The notes under the pieces are model-generated. The model saw only the letters and a program-made list of their open reading frames with translations. It ran no database searches and was not told the DNA's origin. A stretch of 64,000 nt of DNA from Actinomycetota bacterium (GTDB lineage: Bacteria; Actinomycetota; Acidimicrobiia; Acidimicrobiales; JAJPHE01). Shown here piece after piece: positions 7,628 to 15,914 of this stretch (its first letter is position 1; each line of letters opens with the position of its first letter). The stretch covers positions 1 to 64,000 of the forward strand of contig JAJPHE010000135.1 in the NCBI GenBank assembly GCA_021325435.1, written 5' to 3'. The translations under genes and the position numbers were made by a program.

Positions 7628-10600
7628 GACCCGGCCCCGCTCCGGCGGCCGTCCGCTCGAGCTCGTCGAGGATCTCCTCCACCCACGCCACGTCGCCCGC
7701 CGGCAGCCCGGTGGCGGCGAAAGCCCCGCGGTCGATCAGTCGGGCCGCCCGCTCCAGGTCCGCCGGTGGTGGGCCCCCGGGCACCCACGCTCGGAGGGCG
7801 GCGGCCAGCTCGGCCACGGTGTCGGCGGGGCGGCGGGGACGGCCCCAACGGGCGGCGACCCGGTCGAGGCGGCCCTGGACCGACGCCGCCCAGGTGGGGC
7901 CGGGGAGCCGGCGGCGACGACGCCGGTCGGAGAGCACCCGGGCCACCAACCAGCCGAGCCCGCCGGCCCCGGCCGCCCCCCCGACGCCCGCCACCGCCGC
8001 CACGGGGACGCTCGGGATCACCCGCGACAGGTAGGCGCCCAGGCCGGAGGCGGCTCCCGACTCGGCCGCGTCGCCGGCCAACGGCACCTGCGCCGTCGGG
8101 TCGAACGGCTCCCAGCCCACGCCGGGGAACCACACCTCGGCCCAGGCGTGGGCGTCGTCGGCCCGGACCTCGAACAGCCCGGTGAACGGGTTGCGCAGGC
8201 CGGCGGCGTAGCCGACCGCCAGGCGCGACGGGACGCCGAGGGAGCGCAGCATGACGACGAGGCTGGTGGCGATCTGCTCGCAGAACCCCCGGCGGTCGAC
8301 GAACAGGAACTGGTCCACCGCGTCCACCCCGTCGGGCAGCGGCGGGGCGTTGAGCGTGTAGCGGGTGTGGGCGCCCATCCACGCCTCGAGGGCCAGCACG
8401 GCGTCGAAGGTGGTGGGCGCCCCGTAGGTCACCCGGCGGGCCAGGGCCCGCACCCGGGCGGTGGCGGGGAGGGGCCGGCCGTAGCGGGCGGCGATGTAGG
8501 CGGGGATGCCGGCGGGGTCGGCGTCGGCCCGGCGCAGGTCGGCGGCGGTGACGGCCGGGGGCCGGCTCACCACCGTGTACACCGCTCCCGGGCCCAGCTC
8601 GACGCTCGAGCGCAGGGTGCCGTCGGTCAGCTCGTTGACCTGCCGGTCGTGCACGTAGACCTGCGAGACGGGCGCCGCCGCGAACAGCAGGTTGGGCCCG
8701 GGCTGCACCACGTAGTAGCTCTGCACGAACTCGGGCCCGGTGGCCAGGCCCTCCTCGCCGGGGGGCGTCGGAATGTCCAGCGGCAGCTGGCCCTTCACCG
8801 TCACGCTGCGCTGGGACGACATCGTCCAGGTCCGGCCGTCCCAGCGGTCGAAGGTCTGGGCCCGCCACATGGCCGGGCGGTCGGCCCGCACCCGCATGAC
8901 GAGGGTCTGGTCGGGCCGGGGCCGGCTGCCGAGGTCGAGGAAGGTCGAGAACCCGAAGTAGCCGAACGGCGAGCGCCCGGTCCGGCGCACCCGGCGGCCG
9001 GCCCGGGCCTCGGCCTGGTACTGCAGCTGGCGGGCGGGGTCGGCTGACCCGAGCGAGGGGTTGGCCAGGCCGCCCTGGGCGGGGACCGGCACCACCTGGC
9101 GCAGGGCGGCGGGGAAGGTCAGGGCCCGGGCGGTGCCGGCCGGCGGCACCACGAACAACAGCCCCATGCCGACGGCCACCGCCCCGACCAGGGCGGCCGC
9201 CACGACCAGGGCCGGGCGCCGGGCCGCCATCCTGGTGGACGGGCCTTTCGCCTCCGGCGGTAGCAGCGGCGCCTCGGCCAGCGCCGAGCGGTGGGCGAGG
9301 ACGAGCCCGGTGGCGGCGGCCACCGCCCACACGGCGAGGAACCCGGCCAGGGTCACCGACACCGACAGGATGCCCGCCGTCGCCATGACCACCACGCTGA
9401 CGAACAGCGAGAACTGCAGGTCGCGCCGGGCGGTGGCGTCGAGGGCGTGGAGGGCCTGGACGGCGAGCAGCAGCTCGGCCAGCGGGGCCTGGGCGTCGGC
9501 CACCGTCCCTCCGGTGATGCCGGCCAGGGTGTGGAGGAACCAGCCGAGGGCGGCCACCGCCCCCACGGCGATCACCAGCTTGGTGCCGTGGCCCGACCGG
9601 TGCCGCGACCAGTAGGCGAAGCCGAAGGCCGCCGGGATGCCCACCAGCACGGCCATGGTCAACGTCGGGCCGCTGATGTCCTGGTCGAGCACGGCGGTGG
9701 CCGCCCCCATCACCGCCACCAGGACGGCCACCCGGAGCCGGAGGTCCTCTTCGGCCGGCAGCCGGGCGTTGACCCTGCGCACCCGCTCGAGGATCGAGCC
9801 CCGCCCCGCCACCGCCTCCCCGGGGCCGCCGACCGGCCGGGCCGCCCGACGAGAAGCAACCGACTCGGCTGCCATGGCCGCGGCCGACACCCGGATCACC
9901 TGGGGGCCGACCGCCTCCGGCGGGGCCGCCGTCGCCACCGCCCGGGCCAGGCGCCGGCCCACCTCCACCGGCGAGCCGACGGGCTGGCTGCGGGGGCCGG
10001 CCGCCTCGGCCGTGTTGAGCGTCACCGGGCGCCCGGCGGCCAGGGCCGCCTCGGCCAACCCGGCGGCCCTGGAGGCGGCCCGCTCGGCCGCCTCGCCGCC
10101 ACCCCGCAGGTCCACGGCGATGACGACGGCGGGAGAGCCGGGGTCCTCGGTCTCGCGCACCATCAGCTCGCCCCAGCGGGCCGTCGCCGGCCAGTGCACC
10201 AGCCGCCGCGGGTCACCGCTCAGGTAGGTCCGCACCCCGCGGGACACGTCGTGTCCCGGTCGTCCCCGCCCGCCGCCCTCCACGCCGACCGGCTCCCCCG
10301 CCGCCAGGTCCGAGGCGGCCACCGGGTCGGGCCGGGGTCCGACCTCCATGGCCGCCGGCAAGTCGATACTGAGCCGCCGGCGCCATCCCGCCAGCCCGAG
10401 CGGGGCCGACCCCCGGACCTCGACGTCGGCCGAGGTGGCGACCCCCCGCCGGCCGGGGGTGAAGGGGACCGGCCCCCGCCCGTCGCCGGTGGCGCTACAC
10501 CAGGGCCCGGAGCCCTCGAGGATCCGGGCTCGCAGCTGCACCCCGGCCCCGGCCCGGCGAACTAGAACTCCGAGGCGGCCTGGCGTGCCGGCGGTGGCGT

Positions 10601-10796
10601 CGCGGGGGGCGTCGAGCACCACGACCGAGGCCCGGGCCACCGTGGCCGCCGACCAGGCCAGGGCCACCACGACCAGCCCGAGCAGGCCGCACATGAGGAC
10701 CACCACCCAGCCGGCGCCGCTGGTGCGGGCGGCGAGGAAGAGGGCGGCGGCCAGCCCGACCAGCGCCGCCGCTGGGCGGACGCCGGCCGGCCTCAT
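7617..10796 (-). CDS. DUF58-transglutaminase (TgpA-like) fusion protein
   Basis: A 1059-residue membrane protein joining two families that are usually separate genes. Residues 1-300 are a DUF58 protein: two N-terminal membrane segments, then RTYLSGDPRRLVHW and ARWGELMVRETEDP. From about 350 follow the membrane segments of a TgpA-like transglutaminase, then an outside transglutaminase core with the triad Cys near 839 (RRGFCEQ), His near 883 (DDAHAWAEVWFP) and Asp near 899 (WEPFDPT), a final membrane helix and a C-terminal tail. Its ATG overlaps the MoxR stop by four bases, so MoxR, DUF58 and transglutaminase form one unit. MoxR-DUF58 pairs are thought to act as chaperone complexes in envelope biology. 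Confidence 0.88.
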   Translation of the reverse strand: MRPAGVRPAAALVGLAAALFLAARTSGAGWVVVLMCGLLGLVVVALAWSAATVARASVVVLDAPRDATAGTPGRLGVLVRRAGAGVQLRARILEGSGPWCSATGDGRGPVPFTPGRRGVATSADVEVRGSAPLGLAGWRRRLSIDLPAAMEVGPRPDPVAASDLAAGEPVGVEGGGRGRPGHDVSRGVRTYLSGDPRRLVHWPATARWGELMVRETEDPGSPAVVIAVDLRGGGEAAERAASRAAGLAEAALAAGRPVTLNTAEAAGPRSQPVGSPVEVGRRLARAVATAAPPEAVGPQVIRVSAAAMAAESVASRRAARPVGGPGEAVAGRGSILERVRRVNARLPAEEDLRLRVAVLVAVMGAATAVLDQDISGPTLTMAVLVGIPAAFGFAYWSRHRSGHGTKLVIAVGAVAALGWFLHTLAGITGGTVADAQAPLAELLLAVQALHALDATARRDLQFSLFVSVVVMATAGILSVSVTLAGFLAVWAVAAATGLVLAHRSALAEAPLLPPEAKGPSTRMAARRPALVVAAALVGAVAVGMGLLFVVPPAGTARALTFPAALRQVVPVPAQGGLANPSLGSADPARQLQYQAEARAGRRVRRTGRSPFGYFGFSTFLDLGSRPRPDQTLVMRVRADRPAMWRAQTFDRWDGRTWTMSSQRSVTVKGQLPLDIPTPPGEEGLATGPEFVQSYYVVQPGPNLLFAAAPVSQVYVHDRQVNELTDGTLRSSVELGPGAVYTVVSRPPAVTAADLRRADADPAGIPAYIAARYGRPLPATARVRALARRVTYGAPTTFDAVLALEAWMGAHTRYTLNAPPLPDGVDAVDQFLFVDRRGFCEQIATSLVVMLRSLGVPSRLAVGYAAGLRNPFTGLFEVRADDAHAWAEVWFPGVGWEPFDPTAQVPLAGDAAESGAASGLGAYLSRVIPSVPVAAVAGVGGAAGAGGLGWLVARVLSDRRRRRRLPGPTWAASVQGRLDRVAARWGRPRRPADTVAELAAALRAWVPGGPPPADLERAARLIDRGAFAATGLPAGDVAWVEEILDELERTAAGAGPGPRS

Positions 10797-11761
10797 CCCC
10801 GGGGGACCGGCACCCGGGTGAGGACCGACTCCACCACCGACGCCGCGCTGCGCAGGTCGCCGCCGGCGTGCAGGACCACCCGGTGGGCCAGGGCGGCGAG
10901 GGCCACCGCCTTCACGTCGTCGGGGCTGACGTAGTCCCTCGCCGCCAGCAGGGCGTGGGCCTGCCCGGCGTGCAGCAGGGCCAGGCTGGCCCGGGGGCTG
11001 GCGCCGATGCGGACCTCGGGATCGCCGCGGGTCGCCTCGGCCAGGTCGATCACGTAGTCCGCCACCGCCTCGCTGCAGTGCACCCGGCGTACCGCGGCCA
11101 GCGCCGCCCTCAGCTGGGCCAGGTCGGCGACCGGCTCCAGCTGGTCGAGGGCGTCCACCCCTCCCGAGCCGAGCAGCACCTGCCGCTCGGACTGGCGGGG
11201 CGGGTAGCCCATCTCGATGGTGAGGGCGAACCGGTCGCGCTGGCTCTCCACCAGCGGGAAGGTGCCCGAGTACTCGAACGGGTTCTGGGTCGCCACCACG
11301 AAGAACGGCTCGGGCAGCGAGTGGGTGGTGCCGTCCACGCTCACCTGGCGCTCCTCCATGGCCTCGAGCAGCGCCGACTGGGTGCGGGGGGTCGCCCGGT
11401 TCAGCTCGTCGACCAGCACCACGTTGGCGAACAGCGGCCCGGGCCGGAAGCGCCACTCGCCCGAGTCGAACACCGACACGCCGGTCAGCTCGCCGGGCAG
11501 CAGGTCGGGGGTGGCCTGCACCCGGCGCACCGTTCCCCCCACCGCCCGGGCGATGGCCTTGGCCAACAGGGTCTTGCCCACCCCCGGGGCGTCCTCGATG
11601 AGCAGATGGCCTCCGGACAGCAGGGCCACCAGGGCCAGCCGGATGGCCTCGGGCTTGCCGAGCACGACGCTCGACACCGCGGCCGCCAGCCGACCGGCGA
11701 GCTCGCCTGCCGCGTCGAGCGACGACTCCGGTTCGGGGGGCAGAGCGGAGAGAGAGGGCAT
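10793..11761 (-). CDS. MoxR-family AAA+ ATPase
   Basis: A 322-residue AAA+ ATPase. It has Walker A EDAPGVGKTLLAKAIARAVG, Walker B NVVLVDELNRATPRTQSALL and sensor 1 VVATQNPFEYSGTFPLVESQ, plus the MoxR-typical EAMEERQVSVDG. The frame opens further upstream, but ATG 11761 is preceded by GAGGAA and gives the family N-terminus. MoxR proteins are thought to assist maturation of partner complexes. The overlapping downstream gene carries the DUF58 partner. The divergent gap to the pentapeptide-repeat gene is 57 bases. Confidence 0.95.
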   Translation of the reverse strand: MPSLSALPPEPESSLDAAGELAGRLAAAVSSVVLGKPEAIRLALVALLSGGHLLIEDAPGVGKTLLAKAIARAVGGTVRRVQATPDLLPGELTGVSVFDSGEWRFRPGPLFANVVLVDELNRATPRTQSALLEAMEERQVSVDGTTHSLPEPFFVVATQNPFEYSGTFPLVESQRDRFALTIEMGYPPRQSERQVLLGSGGVDALDQLEPVADLAQLRAALAAVRRVHCSEAVADYVIDLAEATRGDPEVRIGASPRASLALLHAGQAHALLAARDYVSPDDVKAVALAALAHRVVLHAGGDLRSAASVVESVLTRVPVPRG

Positions 11762-11806
11762 GGTTCCTCGCCGTGTCGGGCCCCGACCGTAGCCCGAACC
11801 CCTGCC

Positions 11807-11812
11807 TAGGAT
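11807..11812 (+). promoter_or_regulatory. Leaderless-type -10 box (pentapeptide gene)
   Basis: TAGGAT ends six bases before the GTG at 11819; no ribosome site is present. Confidence 0.5.
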
Positions 11813-11818
11813 CGGTCG

Positions 11819-12496
11819 GTGGCCTCGCGCCCGGGGCGCCGCACCGGACCCCAACCACCCGTCGTGCCGGCCGGGCTCGAGGTCGTCGCCCTCGAAGGGC
11901 TGCACCACGAAGATGAGATCGAGGCGTCCCGCCTGGACGGCACCGACCTCACCGGGGCCCACGCCGAGGACCTGCGCCTGACCCAGTGCGAGTGGCGGGC
12001 GGTCCGGCTGGCGGCGGCGGACCTGCCGGGACTGAGCGCCGCCGACGTCCGTCTCGACGACTGCGACCTGACCGGTGCCCTGCTCCCCAAGGCGTCACTG
12101 CTGCGGGTGGAGCTGACCGGGTGCCGGCTGGACGAGCTGGTCCTGTCCGACGGCCGGCTGGGCGACGCCCGTTTCGTCGACTGCCGGCTCAACGAGGTGA
12201 GCCTGCGCTTTAGCCGGGCGGAGAGGGTCACCTTCACCGACTGCGTCCTGCGGGGCGCCGACCTGACCGGGGCCCAGCTCAGCTCCGTCCGCTTCGAAGG
12301 ATGCGACCTGCGCCAATCGGTCTGGTTCAACGCCTCGGCCGCCGGCACCCAGCTCGTGCGCTGCCAGGTCGACGGGCTGAAGGGGGCGACCAGCCTGAAG
12401 GGGGCGTCGGTGACGCCGGATCAGGTCCTGCCGCTGAGCCTGAGCCTGCTGGCCGAGCTCGGCATCACCGTCTCGGACGACCAGGGCGATCCCTGA
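11819..12496 (+). CDS. Pentapeptide-repeat protein
   Basis: A 225-residue soluble protein. From about residue 36 it has a near-continuous run of A(D/N)Lxx-type pentapeptides, for example LDGTDLTGAHAEDLRLTQC, DDCDLTGALL and LRGADLTGAQLSSVRFEGC, predicting a right-handed quadrilateral beta helix about three to four turns long. It is not clearly of the Qnr/MfpA type: the N-terminal 35 residues are unlike those and there is no fluoroquinolone-type loop that I can see. The role is unknown. The GTG start is set by TAGGAT six bases upstream. Confidence 0.85.
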   Translation: MASRPGRRTGPQPPVVPAGLEVVALEGLHHEDEIEASRLDGTDLTGAHAEDLRLTQCEWRAVRLAAADLPGLSAADVRLDDCDLTGALLPKASLLRVELTGCRLDELVLSDGRLGDARFVDCRLNEVSLRFSRAERVTFTDCVLRGADLTGAQLSSVRFEGCDLRQSVWFNASAAGTQLVRCQVDGLKGATSLKGASVTPDQVLPLSLSLLAELGITVSDDQGDP

Positions 12497-12507
12497 CGGG
12501 CCGCCGT

Positions 12508-12744
12508 TCAGCCGATGACGGCCGGGTGCTCCATGCGCAGGTCGCTCTCGGCGATGACCGTCGGCAGCACCGCCCCGTCGGACAGCCGCCTCACCCGGTA
12601 GCCGCCCACCTCGAGGGAGTAGATCTCGAACCCCCGCGACCACGAACCCTCGAACTGGTTGCGCACCTGGACCCGCGTGCCCTCCGCTATGGGCGCGTTG
12701 GCCAGCCCGTCAACCTGCGCCACCTCGAGCCCTCTTGTCGACAT
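12508..12744 (-). CDS. Conserved small protein, SH3/Tudor-like
   Basis: A 78-residue protein starting MSTRGLEVAQVDG. The middle part (GTRVQVRNQFEGSWSRGFEIYSLEVGGYRVRRLSDGAVLP) has the alternating beta pattern of a small SH3- or Tudor-like barrel. The function is unknown. ATG 12744 is preferred over the GTG two codons earlier because GAGG lies five bases before it. It converges with the pentapeptide gene across 11 bases. Upstream, 12745-12979 holds no gene, only the direct repeat and the terminator listed separately. Confidence 0.65.
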   Translation of the reverse strand: MSTRGLEVAQVDGLANAPIAEGTRVQVRNQFEGSWSRGFEIYSLEVGGYRVRRLSDGAVLPTVIAESDLRMEHPAVIG

Positions 12745-12789
12745 CTCCACCTCGCCCCGTCCGCCACCAACCGCGGTGCGAACCTCTGA

Positions 12790-12823
12790 TTTCGTCCGTC
12801 AACCGCGGGTTTCGTTCGTGAAC
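12790..12823. repeat. Two 14-base direct repeats 20 bases apart
   Basis: TTTCGTCCGTCAAC (12790-12803) and TTTCGTTCGTGAAC (12810-12823) differ at two positions and are spaced about two helical turns apart, so one protein dimer could contact one DNA face. They lie about 45 bases upstream of the 78-residue gene. Confidence 0.4.
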
Positions 12824-12919
12824 TACGAGCTGACGCCGCCCGCCAGGGTCCCCAGCCGCGGCGCTTCGCGAGTCACGAAGGTTACCGGCCCCTCGTCCCC
12901 ATTTTCAAGGGCCTCCCCC

Positions 12920-12959
12920 AAAAAAATCAGGCGGTCTCTGACAGTCCCTGGGATCGCCT
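12920..12959 (-). terminator. Rho-independent terminator after the STAS gene
   Basis: On the minus strand AGGCGATCCC (12959-12950) can pair with GAGACCGCCT (12938-12929), eight of ten bases, followed by GA and seven T (12926-12920). It begins 20 bases after the STAS stop. Confidence 0.65.
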
Positions 12960-12979
12960 CCGGCCAGGGCCCGGCGGCC

Positions 12980-13372
12980 TCAGGAGTTGGCCAGGGCCTC
13001 GCGGGGGGAGCGGTACACGGCCAGGGCGGAGTCGATCCCCGTCAGGCGCAGGACCCGGCTGATCGGCCCCCGTTCGGGGCGAACGAGGACCAGGTCGCCG
13101 CCCCGCTGGCGCAGCCGCGAGGCGCCGCCGGCCAGCACGCCCAACCCGGCCGCGCCCAGGTGGTCCAGCGAGCGCAGGTCGACGATCACCAGCTCGACGC
13201 CGGCCTCGATCAGCTCGGAGATCCGCTGGCGCACGCCTCCGGCGTTGGCCGCGTCGATCTCACCCGCGACGCCGAGGACGGCGGCGGGGGCCCCGGCCGG
13301 CGAGGTGACGCGCAGCTCGGCCAGCTGGACGGAACCGGGGGGCCTGGTCGTGGGGGGTTGCTCACGGGCCAA
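12980..13372 (-). CDS. STAS-domain (anti-anti-sigma-like) protein
   Basis: A 130-residue STAS-fold protein similar to SpoIIAA/RsbV, with VLGVAGEIDAANAGGVRQRI, LVIVDLRSLDHLGAAGLGVL and GGDLVLVRPERGPISRVLRL. In regulated family members a D-S-S-G motif carries the phosphorylated serine; here the place reads G-A-A-G, so both serines are lost. It may act as a constitutively unphosphorylated antagonist or have another scaffold role. The start is a TTG at 13372 with TAGCTT nine bases upstream; the first 15 residues are probably disordered. A rho-independent terminator follows. No anti-sigma kinase gene is adjacent. Confidence 0.85.
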   Translation of the reverse strand: MAREQPPTTRPPGSVQLAELRVTSPAGAPAAVLGVAGEIDAANAGGVRQRISELIEAGVELVIVDLRSLDHLGAAGLGVLAGGASRLRQRGGDLVLVRPERGPISRVLRLTGIDSALAVYRSPREALANS

Positions 13373-13471
13373 GGCACTTCGAAGCTACCCGGCGGTCGCC
13401 TCCCCGATCGGGCATCCGGCGGCGCCCGACCGGTGAAATCGGCCACACCCCGGCCGACCAGCAGGCGCCGA

Positions 13472-13825
13472 CTAGGAGGAGGTGACCACCACCTGGCCGC
13501 TCATGATCGGGGCGTGGATGCCGCACACGTAGTTGTAGGTGCCGGGCGTGTCGAAGGTGTGCGACCAGGTCCCGTCGGACTGGATCGGGCTGCCGAAGTC
13601 CCCGAACGACACGTCGTGGGGGGTGTTGTGGTCCTCCCAGTGCCAGGTGACGGTCTGCCCGGCCTTGATGGTGATGCGGTGCGGGATGAACGACGAGTTC
13701 AACAGCACCACGTTGCCGGGCGCCGGTGACGGCGCCCCGAAGTTGTTGGTGGGCTGGTTCAGTCCCACCGCGCAACCCGACGCGGTGAGGCCCAGCAGCG
13801 ACAGGAGGGCGACCTTGCGCGACAT
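13472..13825 (-). CDS. Exported cupredoxin (plastocyanin-like lipoprotein)
   Basis: A 117-residue protein. MSRKVALLSLLGLTASGCAVG is a lipoprotein signal with cysteine 18 as the lipid anchor. The mature part is a blue-copper fold: His in HNTPHDVSFGDF, then Cys, His and Met of the type 1 site in NYVCGIHAPIMSG. It would carry electrons outside the membrane. ATG 13825 is preferred over the in-frame ATG nine bases upstream because GGAAGG is then nine bases from the start. It stands 43 bases upstream of the MBL hydrolase, which belongs to the opposite end of a longer operon, so it is probably transcribed with or after that operon. Confidence 0.9.
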   Translation of the reverse strand: MSRKVALLSLLGLTASGCAVGLNQPTNNFGAPSPAPGNVVLLNSSFIPHRITIKAGQTVTWHWEDHNTPHDVSFGDFGSPIQSDGTWSHTFDTPGTYNYVCGIHAPIMSGQVVVTSS

Positions 13826-13868
13826 GGCGGTCATCCTTCCAACCCGGAAGCCGCCCACGCCAAAGCGG

Positions 13869-14849
13869 TCAACTCTCGGGCGGCCGGTCGCGGGTCTCCA
13901 GCCACCGGCGGAAGCCCGCCGCGTTGGAGTGGACCCCGTTGAGGGTGTCGAGCTTGTCGCGGTGGGCGGGGTCGACCGCCCCCAGCTCGGCTCCGAAGGC
14001 AACCTCCAGGGCCTCGGCGATGTCGCGGCCCTGCCGCCAGGCGGCCTCGGCCACCTCGGCCCAGCGGCGCAGGATCTCCTCGGCCTCCTCCAGCACCGCC
14101 ACGTGGTCCGGCACCAGCCCGTAGTGGGCGAGGGCGACGCCGGCCGGCGCCCGGTCGGCGAAGCGGTGCAGGGACCGGACGGCCAGCTCGAGGTCGAAGT
14201 CGGGGGGCGGGGTCGAGGGGCGCAGCACGCCGGCGTCGGGCAGCCGGACGCCCACGGCGTCGCCCACGAAGAGGATGCCGCTGGCGGAGTCGTGGACGGC
14301 CAGGTGATGCTTGGCGTGGCCGGGCGAGTCGACGCTGGTGAGGGTCCGCCCCCCGCCCACGTCGACCTCCTCGCCGTCGGCCAGGACGCGCACCCGCTCG
14401 GCCGGCGTCGGGTCGAGGCGCCCGTACAGGCTGTCGAGCAGCGGGCCGTAGACCTGGGCGGCCGACGCCACCAGCCGGGTGGGGTCGACCAGATGACGGG
14501 CCCCCTTCTCGTGCGCGTACACCGTCGCCTCCGGGAAGGCCCGGGCCACGTCCCCCACCCCCCCGGCGTGGTCGAGGTGGATGTGGGTCACGATGACCGC
14601 GGCGAGGTCGTCGGCCCCCAGGCCCAGCTTGGCCAGGGCGTCGAGCAGCACGGGCACCGAGCTCTGGCTGCCCGTCTCCACCAGCACCGGCCGGGGCCCC
14701 TGGATCAGGTAGCCGGCCGTCACCCGCTCCCAGCCCCCCAGCAGGGTGTCGATCTGGAGCACCCCGGGGGCGATGACCGTGGGCGGGGTCGGCTCCGGCG
14801 CCTCCGCCGACGCCGGCGGCTCTGAGGTGTGCGGGTGCGAACCGCTCAC
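13869..14849 (-). CDS. MBL-fold metallo-hydrolase
   Basis: A 326-residue metallo-beta-lactamase-fold protein. The metal-binding motif is VTHIHLDHAGGVGDV (HxHxDH), with SVDSPGHAKHHLAV and LFVGDAVGV supplying the later histidine and aspartate ligands and ALAHYG near the end. It resembles flavin-independent hydrolases such as glyoxalase II or lactonase-type enzymes with a helical C-terminal extension. The GTG start overlaps the TGA of the sugar dehydrogenase by four bases, so it may hydrolyse the lactone that enzyme forms; this is inference from context. Confidence 0.88.
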   Translation of the reverse strand: MSGSHPHTSEPPASAEAPEPTPPTVIAPGVLQIDTLLGGWERVTAGYLIQGPRPVLVETGSQSSVPVLLDALAKLGLGADDLAAVIVTHIHLDHAGGVGDVARAFPEATVYAHEKGARHLVDPTRLVASAAQVYGPLLDSLYGRLDPTPAERVRVLADGEEVDVGGGRTLTSVDSPGHAKHHLAVHDSASGILFVGDAVGVRLPDAGVLRPSTPPPDFDLELAVRSLHRFADRAPAGVALAHYGLVPDHVAVLEEAEEILRRWAEVAEAAWRQGRDIAEALEVAFGAELGAVDPAHRDKLDTLNGVHSNAAGFRRWLETRDRPPES

Positions 14850-15895
14850 CCACCCACCTCGATGACCACCTTCACGTCGTCGGGCTGGCGGGTGAGGGCG
14901 TCGGCCCACCGCTCGAGGGGCACCTTGCGGGTGATGAGCCCCGACAGCCAGTCGCGCTCGGCGGCGGCCAGGGCGTCGGCGCCCAGCTGGTAGTGCCGGC
15001 GGTTGGCGTTGACCGAGCCGACCACCGCCTCGTTCTCGAGGACCATGGTGCGGTTGAGCGATCCGGCGTCCACCCCCAGCTGGCGCCCGCCGGACGACAC
15101 GCCGGTAAGGCAGACCACCCCGCCCGGGGCCACGTCGTCCATCACGTCGAACACCAGCTGCCCGACGCCGGTGCACTCGATGACCACGTCGGGGCGGCAG
15201 GCGGCGTCCTTGACGGCGCCGGTGTGGTAGGTGGCGCCCAGCTCGGACACCAGCTTGGGCTTGGCCCCCTCCTTCACCTGGTCGAGCACGTGCACCTCGA
15301 GGCCGCGCTGGACCCCGATGAGGGCGGCCAGCAGGCCGATGGGCCCCGCTCCGGTCACCAACGCCGTCTTCGGCTCCCACCCGCCCTGCCGGCCGCCGAC
15401 CGAGTACACCTGGTCCCAGGCCTTGGCCACCACGCTGGCCGGCTCGAGGAGCACGCCCAGCTCGCCGAGCTTCGGGTCGACCTTCACCGCGTACTCGGCC
15501 TCGATGCGGTAGCGCTCCGAGCAGTAGCCGTCGATCGACTTGATCCCCCGCTCGGTGTACTCACCGTTGCGGCACATGTCCCACTGCCCCACGGCGCAGG
15601 CCGAGCACGGCACCGGGTCGGGCCGCCGCACGATGCCGACGACCAGGTCGCCCACCGCCAGGCCCGAGCCTTGCGGGGCGCTCTGCACCCGGCCGAGCGA
15701 CTCGTGGCCGAGGGTCAGGCGGTCGCGGCCGGGCGGAGCCCACCCGTAGGCCCCGGAGACGATCTCGGCGTCGGTGCCGCACACGCCGATGGCCAGCGTC
15801 TCCACCACCACCGGCCCGTGCTCCTCCGGCGGATCGTCGACGTCGTCTAACCGGGCCGAGCCGGCCTGACCGGGAACGACCGTCAGTGCTTTCAA
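14846..15895 (-). CDS. Zinc-dependent glucose 1-dehydrogenase-like enzyme
   Basis: A 349-residue medium-chain dehydrogenase. The catalytic cysteine is in AIGVCGTDAEIVSGAYG, GHESLGRV follows, and the structural-zinc lobe is PCSACAVGQWDMC (three cysteines visible). The Rossmann motif is VTGAGPIGLLAALIG. The family-specific features GYCSERYRIEAEYAVKVDP and SVNANRRHYQLGADALAAAE match archaeal and actinobacterial glucose/galactose dehydrogenases, which oxidise the aldose to its lactone using NAD(P). The start is TTG at 15895, six bases after AGGAG. It lies 19 bases after the GH15 gene that could release glucose. Confidence 0.88.
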   Translation of the reverse strand: MKALTVVPGQAGSARLDDVDDPPEEHGPVVVETLAIGVCGTDAEIVSGAYGWAPPGRDRLTLGHESLGRVQSAPQGSGLAVGDLVVGIVRRPDPVPCSACAVGQWDMCRNGEYTERGIKSIDGYCSERYRIEAEYAVKVDPKLGELGVLLEPASVVAKAWDQVYSVGGRQGGWEPKTALVTGAGPIGLLAALIGVQRGLEVHVLDQVKEGAKPKLVSELGATYHTGAVKDAACRPDVVIECTGVGQLVFDVMDDVAPGGVVCLTGVSSGGRQLGVDAGSLNRTMVLENEAVVGSVNANRRHYQLGADALAAAERDWLSGLITRKVPLERWADALTRQPDDVKVVIEVGG

Positions 15896-15914
15896 CTGAT
15901 CTCCTCTCGGTGGG

